From Bacteroidia bacterium (GTDB lineage Bacteria; Bacteroidota; Bacteroidia; Cytophagales; Cyclobacteriaceae): a stretch of 64,000 bases of DNA. Under the pieces are notes generated by a model, which saw nothing but the letters and a program-made list of their open reading frames with translations, made no database searches and had not been told where the DNA came from. Positions 1 through 7,670 of the stretch are shown in pieces; positions within the stretch are counted from its first letter, which is position 1; every line of letters starts with the position of its first letter. The DNA is taken from NCBI GenBank assembly GCA_030425425.1, contig JAUIAO010000014.1, forward strand, positions 36,532-100,531, in the 5' to 3' direction. A program made the position numbers and the translations under genes.

Positions 1-236
1 TTTATAAAACCCTTGACAATTTTTCAATCAGACGTATTCTATTTCGATATTAAATAATAATAGTCCAATCTGTTAAAAACATTTCTATTTGGATTTATTG
101 GTGGATTATGATGAATTGAACTCAAAATTATCCTTAATAGTCCATGGTGTTTTAATATTGATTTGAAAATAGGCTGATTGTCAAATTTCTACTTTTAGCA
201 TATTCAAATTACGAAAGTTTCAATACTGAAGAATAA
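1..236. other. Upstream intergenic region, no gene seen
   Basis: AT-rich sequence before the first gene. I see no open frame of useful length, no tRNA-like fold and no clear TAnnTTTG promoter box. The short string AATAGTCCA occurs twice (about 58-66 and 135-143), which may be chance. It presumably holds the promoter of the operon that begins at 237. Confidence 0.4.
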
Positions 237-971
237 ATGGAAAGATTAAAGAATAAAGTCGCCATCATCACAGGTGGTGCAGCAGGAATAGGAAGGGCAG
301 CAGTGGAGAAGTTTGTTGCGGAAGGCGCCAAAGTCGCCATCTGGGATGTGAATGAATCAGCTGGTAATGAGCTGGTAAGTCAACTAGGGGATGTCGTATC
401 ATTCATGAAAGTCGATACCTCAAATCCTGAATCTGTAGAAACTGCAGCAAAATTGGTGGTGGATCATTTCGGGACGATTGATATCCTGATCAATAATGCA
501 GGTATTACTAGAGATGCGACTATCAAGAAAATGACGTTTGAGCAGTGGAACCAGGTGATCAGCATCAATTTGACGGGAGTGTTTAACTGTGTGAAATCAG
601 TAAGTCCGGTGATGATTGAGAAAGGCGCAGGCCGAATTATTAACACTTCGTCTGTTGTGGGGCTTTATGGCAACTTTGGTCAAACGAATTACGCAGCTAC
701 AAAGTCTGGCGTGATAGGAATGAGCAAAACATTGGCAAAGGAACTAGGAAAATATGGTATTACGGTGAATGCTGTGGCACCCGGCTTTATAGGTACAGAT
801 ATGGTGCGTGCTATGCCGGAGAAAGTGATCGATATGATGGTGGGAAAAACACCGATAGGCAGACTAGGAACACCTGAAGATATCGCAAATGCTTATACCT
901 TTTTGGCTTCTGATGAAGCTTCGTTTATAAGTGGTTCCGTACTGAGCGTAGATGGAGCTGTCACCCTATAA
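237..971 (+). CDS. FabG-like 3-oxoacyl-[ACP] reductase (SDR family)
   Basis: A classical short-chain dehydrogenase/reductase of 244 residues, the usual length for FabG. The NAD(P)-binding motif TGGAAGIG lies at residues 12-19, NNAG at 86-89, and the catalytic set is Asn111, Ser138/139, Tyr152 and Lys156. The C-terminal part (APGFIGTDM, then a FLASDEASFISG stretch) is typical of FabG and acetoacetyl-CoA reductases. It would reduce a 3-oxoacyl thioester to the 3-hydroxyacyl form in the cytoplasm. It is the first gene of a close + strand operon and lies 9 bp before a KAS III homologue, so the pair probably acts on the same acyl intermediate. Because the rest of the operon is not a fatty-acid synthesis cluster, it may be a specialised paralogue and not the housekeeping FabG; the true substrate cannot be read from sequence. 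Confidence 0.88.
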   Translation: MERLKNKVAIITGGAAGIGRAAVEKFVAEGAKVAIWDVNESAGNELVSQLGDVVSFMKVDTSNPESVETAAKLVVDHFGTIDILINNAGITRDATIKKMTFEQWNQVISINLTGVFNCVKSVSPVMIEKGAGRIINTSSVVGLYGNFGQTNYAATKSGVIGMSKTLAKELGKYGITVNAVAPGFIGTDMVRAMPEKVIDMMVGKTPIGRLGTPEDIANAYTFLASDEASFISGSVLSVDGAVTL

Positions 972-980
972 TTAGACCAG

Positions 981-1970
981 ATGAGAAGAGCAACAATAAC
1001 CGGAATAGGTGCATATGCCCCAAAGCAAGAAATCCCCAACAGTTACTTCAATGAAATACTTGGAGAAGATGTGGATGCGTGGCTGAGGGAAAATGTAAAT
1101 ATTCATACAAGAAGATGGTGTGCTGAGGATGAGTCTGTAGCTGACTTATGTGAAAATGCCGCAAAAGAAGCGATAGAAGATGCTGAGTTGAAAGCGGAAG
1201 ATATTGATTTGGTAATTATCTCTACAGATACTCCGGAGTATGTGTCTCCATCCACTGCTTCTGTGATTCAAGATCGATTGGGCTTGAAAAATGCCGGAAC
1301 ATTCGATCTGAATACAGCTTGCGCTGGATTCGTAACAGCTATGGACGTTGCTTCTAAGTACATCAGTTCTGATGAGCGCTACAAGAATATTCTGGTTTTG
1401 GGAGGTTATGCTATGAGCAAGTACCTCAATAAAAAGGATAAGAAAACGGTTACGCTTTTCGCTGATGGAGCTGGTGCAATCATCATGTCCGCTACTGAGG
1501 ATGCGAATCGAGGGTTGTTGACAAGCGATTTGAAAACCGAAGGACAATATCACGGGTGGATGGGTATCTACGGTGGTGCTACGCATATGCCGATTTCGGA
1601 TGAAGTAGTGGCCAATGGAGATCATCAATTGAAGTTTGTTCATAAGTTTCCGAAAGAGATTAATCCATTGACCTGGACGGCTATGGCGAAGGATATTTGT
1701 GAGCGATTAGGAGTGCAGCCAAATGATATAGATCATTACTTCATCACACAGCTCAACTTCAATTCCATCAATGAAACCATGGATAACCTTGGTGTACATC
1801 GAAGCAAGGCTCATATGGTGATGGATAAGTACGGTTACACCGGGTCAGCTTGTATTCCGATGGCTCTGCACGATGCATATAAGCAGGGCAAACTTAAAAA
1901 GGGACAATTAATCATGTTCATAGGCTCGGGTGGTGGTTTGGCGTTCGCAGCAGCAGCAGTTAGATATTGA
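981..1970 (+). CDS. KAS III (FabH-like) thiolase-fold protein with altered catalytic residues
   Basis: A 329-residue thiolase-fold protein of the 3-oxoacyl-ACP synthase III family. The nucleophile is present as Cys114 in NTACAGF, and the C-terminal glycine-rich GSGGGLAFAAA is normal. The two other members of the FabH Cys-His-Asn triad are not in place. Where FabH has His in PHQAN this protein has ITQLN (Thr256), and where FabH has Asn in NTSAAS it has YTGSAC (Tyr286). In FabH, His and Asn support decarboxylation of malonyl-ACP, so this enzyme may be an acyltransferase or use a different mechanism. It lies between FabG and a solute symporter in one operon. Family assignment is secure; the reaction is not. 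Confidence 0.82.
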   Translation: MRRATITGIGAYAPKQEIPNSYFNEILGEDVDAWLRENVNIHTRRWCAEDESVADLCENAAKEAIEDAELKAEDIDLVIISTDTPEYVSPSTASVIQDRLGLKNAGTFDLNTACAGFVTAMDVASKYISSDERYKNILVLGGYAMSKYLNKKDKKTVTLFADGAGAIIMSATEDANRGLLTSDLKTEGQYHGWMGIYGGATHMPISDEVVANGDHQLKFVHKFPKEINPLTWTAMAKDICERLGVQPNDIDHYFITQLNFNSINETMDNLGVHRSKAHMVMDKYGYTGSACIPMALHDAYKQGKLKKGQLIMFIGSGGGLAFAAAAVRY

Positions 1971-1980
1971 TTGATGCGTT

Positions 1981-3495
1981 ATGAATAGCCTAGCCTCATC
2001 TGATCAGATATTGGCCACATGGGTGGTAGTCATTCTGTACATGGCAGTGATTCTCTTTTTTGTGATTAGAGGAGCACTAAAGGTCAAAAGTATCAGTGAC
2101 TATGCCCTGGGCAATATCACCTTCTCACCCCTTGCAGTGGGGCTCGCGCTGGCAGCTTCTATGACCAGTGCAGCCACATTTATCATCAACCCAGGATTCA
2201 TAGCGCTCTATGGACTAAGTGGAGTGCTTTCTTTTGGTATTGTGATGCCGATTGCCATTTTCGTTTCGCTCATTCTGATGACGAAGCGTTTTCGGTCCTC
2301 TGGCACTAACGTGAAAGCGCTGACTATGGCACAGTGGATGGGTAAAATGTACAACAGCGAGCGGTATGCCTTGTTTTTTGCGTTTTTGTCATTGCTGTTG
2401 ATTACGTTCATCGTGTTGATTTGTGTAGGACTCACGCAGGTTTTGGCCAGTTCTCTTAATCTTGATCCGGTCTGGGTATTGGCAGGAGTGATCATTTTTG
2501 TCTTTGGTTATATGATGTTTGGTGGTGCCAATTCTATGGTTTACACCAATGCGATTCAAGCCACTTTGATGCTGATAGTGGCAATCGTCTTGTTAAGTTC
2601 AGGAAGTCAATATTTTAAGGATGGTTTAGACGGATTTATTGGTCAATTGAGTGAAATTGGACCTTATTTTGCCAGTACAACAAATCCAGACAGTTTTCTT
2701 TTCAGAGACTATTTCGAAATAATTTTCTGTCAGATTATCATAGGTATAGCCATAGTCTGTCAGCCACATATCATTACTAAATCCTTGCTACTGAAAAGCG
2801 AGAAGGATGTCAATAAGTATTTGATTTTTGGGATTGTGGTTTTGGTGATCTTCTTTCAGGTGGTATTTGTGGGGCTTTTTGCACGATTGAGATTTCCTGA
2901 TTTGACAATCGATGGACAACCAATCCCAATGGATGGAATCGTTTCAGCCTATGTGGTGAGTGAATTTTCGGTATGGGTGATGATACTGGTGGTTTTAGGA
3001 TTGATTTCTGCCGGACTTTCTACTTTGGAAGGTTTGATTCAGTCTCTTAGTACCACTTTGACAGCTGACATGATCAAGCCACTTTTCGGTAAATATTATC
3101 ATCCAGAGAAGTCTGGAAAGCAGGAGGTTTTTGTGAATAAAATGGTGATCGTGTTGCTGGCAATTTTGAGCTTTATATTCTCTTATCAGCAATTAAAATC
3201 GCCTAATCTTAGTGTGGGTATTTTTGCTCAGAATGGCGTATATGCCTACTTTTCAGCGGCATTTGTTCCAGTATTTTTTGGAATGTTTTTTAAGAATGTG
3301 AAATTGTCAACGGTCTTTACGGCCTCCGTTATCGCCATTGTGGTGCATTTTGCAGTTTATTATGGTCGATTTATGCCATACATGAAAGAAGTAGTCAACA
3401 ATCCGGCCATTGCCAGTACTTCGGCGTTGATTTTATCGTCTCTTGTGGCGATTATCATTCATTTTGCAAATCAAAAGAAAAGCACGCATGTATAG
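1981..3495 (+). CDS. Sodium:solute symporter (SSS family)
   Basis: A 504-residue integral membrane protein with about 13 hydrophobic segments along its length, as expected for the SSS (SLC5-like) family. The N-terminal GNITFSPLAVGLALAASMTSAATF region matches the conserved TM1-TM2 area of these sodium-coupled transporters. Family members carry proline, pantothenate, acetate, sugars or other small solutes; the substrate here is not evident. It sits 10 bp after the KAS III homologue and its 3' end overlaps the start of an acyl-CoA synthetase gene by 8 bp. That coupling suggests the transported solute may be a carboxylate that the next enzyme activates, which is an inference from order alone. Confidence 0.85.
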   Translation: MNSLASSDQILATWVVVILYMAVILFFVIRGALKVKSISDYALGNITFSPLAVGLALAASMTSAATFIINPGFIALYGLSGVLSFGIVMPIAIFVSLILMTKRFRSSGTNVKALTMAQWMGKMYNSERYALFFAFLSLLLITFIVLICVGLTQVLASSLNLDPVWVLAGVIIFVFGYMMFGGANSMVYTNAIQATLMLIVAIVLLSSGSQYFKDGLDGFIGQLSEIGPYFASTTNPDSFLFRDYFEIIFCQIIIGIAIVCQPHIITKSLLLKSEKDVNKYLIFGIVVLVIFFQVVFVGLFARLRFPDLTIDGQPIPMDGIVSAYVVSEFSVWVMILVVLGLISAGLSTLEGLIQSLSTTLTADMIKPLFGKYYHPEKSGKQEVFVNKMVIVLLAILSFIFSYQQLKSPNLSVGIFAQNGVYAYFSAAFVPVFFGMFFKNVKLSTVFTASVIAIVVHFAVYYGRFMPYMKEVVNNPAIASTSALILSSLVAIIIHFANQKKSTHV

Positions 3496-4951
3496 AAAGG
3501 ACTGGATCGAAAAGTGGGCGAAGTATGTGCCTGATCGTGTGGCCATCAAAGAATATGAGCCAGAAAGATCAGCGACTTATCTAGAGCTCAACTGGCAAGC
3601 GAATTTCTATGCTCATTATTTCACTAGTTTAAAAAGTCTGAAGAAAGGTGATCGCATCATGGTGCTTGCTGAGCATTGTATTGAATATGTATCACTTTTC
3701 TCCATGTCCCAAAAGACCGGACTTATTTTGGTTCCGGTGAATTATCGTCTGGCTGCTTCAGAAGTTGACTATTTGATCAAGGACTCAGAGCCAAGCTTTT
3801 TGATTGCAGAGCGGAAATTTGAATCTATTGTTAATCAACTTTCAGCAAATATTGAAACTATCTGGCTGGAAGATCTTCCAAAAGAGCAATTGAATGAATT
3901 TCCAGCAGCAGAACTTGAAGAGGATGATGCTGTATTTATCATCTATACTTCTGGGTCAACCGGATTCCCGAAAGGGGCGATTTACACACATAAAATGCTC
4001 TTATGGAATAGTCTGAATACCTCTCAAAGCCTGGAACTGGTACAGACAGATCACACCATCAATTGTATGCCTCCATTTCATACCGGAGGATGGAATGTGC
4101 TCTTGACACCCATGCTTCATAGAGGTGCGTCCGTTGGGTTAATGAAAAAATTTGATGCTGACAAAGTGCTCGAACTCATGGAGTCTGAAAAAAGCAGTTT
4201 GTTCATGGGTGTACCTACGATTCTCAAGATGATGGCGGAAAGTGAAATGTTTGACAAAGTCACTTTAGAATCTGTCAGATATTTCATAGTGGGTGGAGAA
4301 GCATTGCCGCTCGAGGTGATCAATATGTGGCACAATAAAGGTGTCAAGATTCGGCAAGGGTATGGGTTGACGGAAGTAGGTCCGAACATTACCTCGCTTC
4401 ATCAAAATGATGCTGAACGTAAAAGTGGGTCAATTGGGGTGACTAATTTCTATGTGGACTATGCGATTCTTGATGATGATAACCAGCCAGTTCAACAAGG
4501 TGAAATAGGGGAGTTTTGCCTGAAAGGACCGATGGTGACTCCTGGCTATTGGCGAAACGAGGAAGCGACAAAAAAGACGATTATTGATGACTTTTTCCAT
4601 ACAGGAGATCTCGTACGCCAGGATGAAGAAGGCTTTTTATATGTGGTTGATCGTAAGAAGTTGATGTTTATCTCTGGTGCGGAGAATGTATATCCTGCGG
4701 AAGTAGAGCGCGTGCTGTTGGAAAATGATGCCGTAGATGAAGTGGCCGTGGTTGGGGTGCCGGATGAAAAATGGGGCGAAGTAGGAAAGGCATTTGTGAA
4801 AGTGAAAAAAGGATTTGTTTTCAACGAAAATATGCTTTCAACTTATTGTAACAGCAGGTTGGCCAAGTTTAAAGTGCCAAAATATTTCGTAAGAATCGAT
4901 GAGATTCCCAAAAATGGAAGCGGAAAAATCGATAGGCAGAGTTTGAAATGA
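3488..4951 (+). CDS. AMP-forming acyl-CoA synthetase (ligase)
   Basis: A 487-residue ANL-superfamily adenylate-forming enzyme. Visible motifs are the phosphate-binding loop YTSGSTGFPKG near residues 154-164, YGLTEVGP, the hinge-region HTGDLVRQDEEGFLYVVDR, and the C-terminal catalytic lysine in GSGKIDR. It activates a carboxylic acid with ATP and joins it to CoA; chain length cannot be predicted. An in-frame start exists at 3443, but it would lie deep inside the symporter. ATG 3488 gives the normal family N-terminus (MYRKDWIEKWAKYVPD) and a short 8-bp overlap, so I prefer it. The stop overlaps the next start as ATGA, so translation is probably coupled. Confidence 0.88.
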   Translation: MYRKDWIEKWAKYVPDRVAIKEYEPERSATYLELNWQANFYAHYFTSLKSLKKGDRIMVLAEHCIEYVSLFSMSQKTGLILVPVNYRLAASEVDYLIKDSEPSFLIAERKFESIVNQLSANIETIWLEDLPKEQLNEFPAAELEEDDAVFIIYTSGSTGFPKGAIYTHKMLLWNSLNTSQSLELVQTDHTINCMPPFHTGGWNVLLTPMLHRGASVGLMKKFDADKVLELMESEKSSLFMGVPTILKMMAESEMFDKVTLESVRYFIVGGEALPLEVINMWHNKGVKIRQGYGLTEVGPNITSLHQNDAERKSGSIGVTNFYVDYAILDDDNQPVQQGEIGEFCLKGPMVTPGYWRNEEATKKTIIDDFFHTGDLVRQDEEGFLYVVDRKKLMFISGAENVYPAEVERVLLENDAVDEVAVVGVPDEKWGEVGKAFVKVKKGFVFNENMLSTYCNSRLAKFKVPKYFVRIDEIPKNGSGKIDRQSLK

Positions 4952-5889
4952 GATCATATGCAGTACCGATATTTGTTTTACTCTCGATGCTTGGTCCTAT
5001 GCTAAGTGCTCAGCAAAATATTGCGGAGACTATTGTACCGTACACATACCAAACTCAATATGTACAGGTCGACGATTCGATCAATCTTGCATACATAGAT
5101 GAAGGGATGGGGAAAAAATCGCTGATATTCATTCATGGCCTGGCGACATATTTACCCTCGTGGTATCCAGTTTTTAATCAGTTAAAATCTGAATACAGAT
5201 GCATTGCAGTAGATTTACCTGGCTATGGTAGATCTTCCAAGGCAGAGTATCCGTGCACTATGGACTTTTATGCTAATGTGGTTTTGGAATTGACCACAAA
5301 GCTGAACTTGAAAAATCCGGTAATGGTTGGCCATAGCATGGGAGCTCAGATAGCTGTCTCCGCAGTATTGAAAAAACCAGCACTCTTCGAAGAATTAATT
5401 TTATTAGCTCCGGCGGGATTTGAAACATTCAAACCTGAACAGGCAGCCTGGCTCAAGCAGGTTTCTACGGTAGATTTTATTTGTCATGCCACAGATGAGC
5501 AAGTCCGGACTAATTGGAAGCTCAACTTCTATGACATGCCTGAGTCGGTTGAGTTTATGATTCAGGATAGACTGAAAATGAAGGAAGCGACTGATTTCAG
5601 GTTATATGGTCGTTCGATTGTGCGCAGTATTCATGGTATGTTGGATCAACCCGTATTCGGCCGATTGCAAGATTTGAAGACCAAAACTTTGGTAGTATAT
5701 GGTAAGAATGATTTACTCATCCCTAATCGATATTTAAATAAAGAATGGACTACAGAGGCTGTTGCAAAATCCGGTGCTGATAAGATTCCAAATGCCCAAT
5801 TAGAATTTATTCGGGATTGTGGGCATTTCATTATGTTTGATCAACCAGAAAGAGTAAATAAGCTACTGAGGTCATTTCTAAATGAATAA
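4948..5889 (+). CDS. Secreted alpha/beta hydrolase
   Basis: A 313-residue alpha/beta-hydrolase-fold enzyme. The first 21 residues form a hydrophobic signal peptide ending SAQQ, so the protein is probably exported to the periplasm. The oxyanion region is FIHGLATYLPSW and the nucleophile is Ser130 in VGHSMG. The likely acid is Asp255 (YGKNDLLIP) and the base is His292 (DCGHFIMFDQPERV), giving a complete triad. The substrate is unknown; esterase or lipase activity is plausible. It overlaps the synthetase gene by 4 bp. A periplasmic hydrolase, an importer and a CoA ligase in one operon fit release, uptake and activation of an acyl group, but that is inference. Confidence 0.8.
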   Translation: MRSYAVPIFVLLSMLGPMLSAQQNIAETIVPYTYQTQYVQVDDSINLAYIDEGMGKKSLIFIHGLATYLPSWYPVFNQLKSEYRCIAVDLPGYGRSSKAEYPCTMDFYANVVLELTTKLNLKNPVMVGHSMGAQIAVSAVLKKPALFEELILLAPAGFETFKPEQAAWLKQVSTVDFICHATDEQVRTNWKLNFYDMPESVEFMIQDRLKMKEATDFRLYGRSIVRSIHGMLDQPVFGRLQDLKTKTLVVYGKNDLLIPNRYLNKEWTTEAVAKSGADKIPNAQLEFIRDCGHFIMFDQPERVNKLLRSFLNE

Positions 5890-5892
5890 ATT

Positions 5893-7326
5893 GTGAAAAT
5901 CAAACTGAAAAAATTTTCGGCATTTGCAGCGGAAATCCTCCCACATGAGGCGGATTATTTATGCAATATCCAGCAGTTTGAGGACACACAAAAGGTGGAA
6001 ATTCTTAAAAGAATTCGTGAAAACGCCCACCAGCAGCAGAGCGGACTGCCCTACAACACCGAGATCAATAAGCGGAAATATTCCAATCTGATGGATTGGA
6101 TTCAGAAGCGACTGGATGATATCGACGTGGATAAATACTTCCAGTGGATCAATGAAATGGATCGTAAGGTAATTACTGATGCCATCACTCATGAGGAGGA
6201 AAAGCTGCTTTTGAGGAGGATCAAACGGTATAGACACCCGATTCACAACTTCATGAAGTTCTACGAGATGGTGATCAACTATCGGCATTATCTGCTCATC
6301 AGGTTGCGATATAAGGATTATCAGGATGTGGATTTGTTTATCAATAAATACGAGGCACAATACAAATACAGTAAAGAAGTCAATCTCAAGCTAAACGAGG
6401 CGACAGTGGATATCATCCACCAGTTTAAGGACAAAACAGCCGATCCCAAACAATGGGAAGATTGGTTGCTGGGATTGTTTGATGATAGTCAGCTGGATGG
6501 ATATAATCGGTATATGGCCATTATCCGATTGACGTTTTTATATTTCAATACCCGCGAATTCAACAAGCTAAAACAACTCTATGACCAACTGGATAAGTTG
6601 CTCTGTGAAGGACTTTTCTATACTAGAAGGATTCTGTACAATTACTATGCGAATCGTCTGATGCTTCATAGTAAGTTTGATATTTTGCAGCAGGCTGAGG
6701 AATACGGTTATTTGTCGATCCGCCAGAAAAACGCCGATCACGTACTTTACCTGAGTAATTTCAGCTCTATTTTGATCCGAAGAGGAAAGATAGAAGAGGC
6801 CCTGAATCTTTTGAAAGAATCCTTCGCCGAAGTGCAGAAGTCCAACAACTTTTATCATAAGATTGGGTTCATCTCCTTTTATATCAAATGTCTGAATCTG
6901 AGCAATCAGCCACAGCGAGGTGAAATGCTGGGAGACAGTTTTCTTCGATTACACAAAGATGAGATCCTGAACCAACGATGGTACACCTTTTTTACCGCTT
7001 ATATTCAAGGATTGATTAAGCAGGAGAAGTATCATAAGGTTTTTCAGGTTTTTAAGAAATACAATTTGATCAATAAGGATCAGGATGATAGCGAAAAGTC
7101 CATATACTTACCGACTATCCGATGGTACTATGAAGTGGCAAGGGTGAAAGTAGGGAAGATGGACTGGAAGGAACTGGTAGATTCTATCGTGAATTTTTCT
7201 GGAGAATACGTTTCAGATCCTCACAAATCTTTCGTGCTCAATCAGGTGCTTTCTGAATTAGAGACGTATGTTCCACGTACTGTGGTGGCTGCCAAATCCC
7301 GACTCTATCACAAAGAATTGGCATAA
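5893..7326 (+). CDS. Uncharacterised helical-repeat protein
   Basis: A 477-residue protein I do not recognise. It starts with GTG just after the hydrolase stop (3-bp gap), so it is the last gene of the operon. There is no signal peptide or membrane segment. The sequence is rich in Lys, Tyr, Leu and Ile and appears all helical, with TPR-like pairs of helices in the second half (for example the stretch around NFSSILIRRGKIEEALNLLKES). It may be a cytoplasmic alpha-solenoid scaffold. Similar proteins in this phylum are often annotated hypothetical. No catalytic motif is visible, and nothing ties it to acyl metabolism apart from position. Confidence 0.6.
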   Translation: MKIKLKKFSAFAAEILPHEADYLCNIQQFEDTQKVEILKRIRENAHQQQSGLPYNTEINKRKYSNLMDWIQKRLDDIDVDKYFQWINEMDRKVITDAITHEEEKLLLRRIKRYRHPIHNFMKFYEMVINYRHYLLIRLRYKDYQDVDLFINKYEAQYKYSKEVNLKLNEATVDIIHQFKDKTADPKQWEDWLLGLFDDSQLDGYNRYMAIIRLTFLYFNTREFNKLKQLYDQLDKLLCEGLFYTRRILYNYYANRLMLHSKFDILQQAEEYGYLSIRQKNADHVLYLSNFSSILIRRGKIEEALNLLKESFAEVQKSNNFYHKIGFISFYIKCLNLSNQPQRGEMLGDSFLRLHKDEILNQRWYTFFTAYIQGLIKQEKYHKVFQVFKKYNLINKDQDDSEKSIYLPTIRWYYEVARVKVGKMDWKELVDSIVNFSGEYVSDPHKSFVLNQVLSELETYVPRTVVAAKSRLYHKELA

Positions 7327-7670
7327 TTTCGCTCTTTCATTTTTATAGGTATTTATTTTCTTCTCTCTGATAATTAAACAGAATGATTGATAAATCTGTG
7401 TTCGATGCACAGATAAAAACAACTGTAAATCTCTAATAATCCACAATAAAAATTCTTCTATTCCTGAAAGATTGAAATTTTTATACTGTGATAGTCGGGG
7501 GTGGGTTGTTTTCTTGTTATGTTTCTGAAAATCAGTGTTTTGTGTTTTTTATTGGGGTGTTTTTAGTTTAAAAGTCGGGGCTTCCAAAGATTACGAAAAT
7601 CAAAATTGGGCTACTCATTTCTCTAGGTTTATTGGATAACTCTAAATAAAACAACCTAAAAATTCTAAAA
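7327..7670. other. 344-bp intergenic region without a gene
   Basis: AT-rich gap between the acyl operon and the TonB receptor. A perfect 7-bp inverted repeat ATCTGTG/CACAGAT with a 7-nt loop lies at 7394-7414, but no T-tract follows, so it is not a convincing terminator. AGTCGGGG occurs twice (near 7491 and 7572). The promoter of the receptor gene must lie here, but I found no exact TAnnTTTG box. Confidence 0.4.

Noticed and set aside
1146..1643. 165-codon open frame antisense to the KAS III gene
   Set aside because: It lies wholly inside a well-supported gene and shows no domain-like sequence.
7394..7414. Inverted repeat ATCTGTG/CACAGAT
   Set aside because: A perfect stem but no T-run and no gene relation, so it was not called a terminator or operator.
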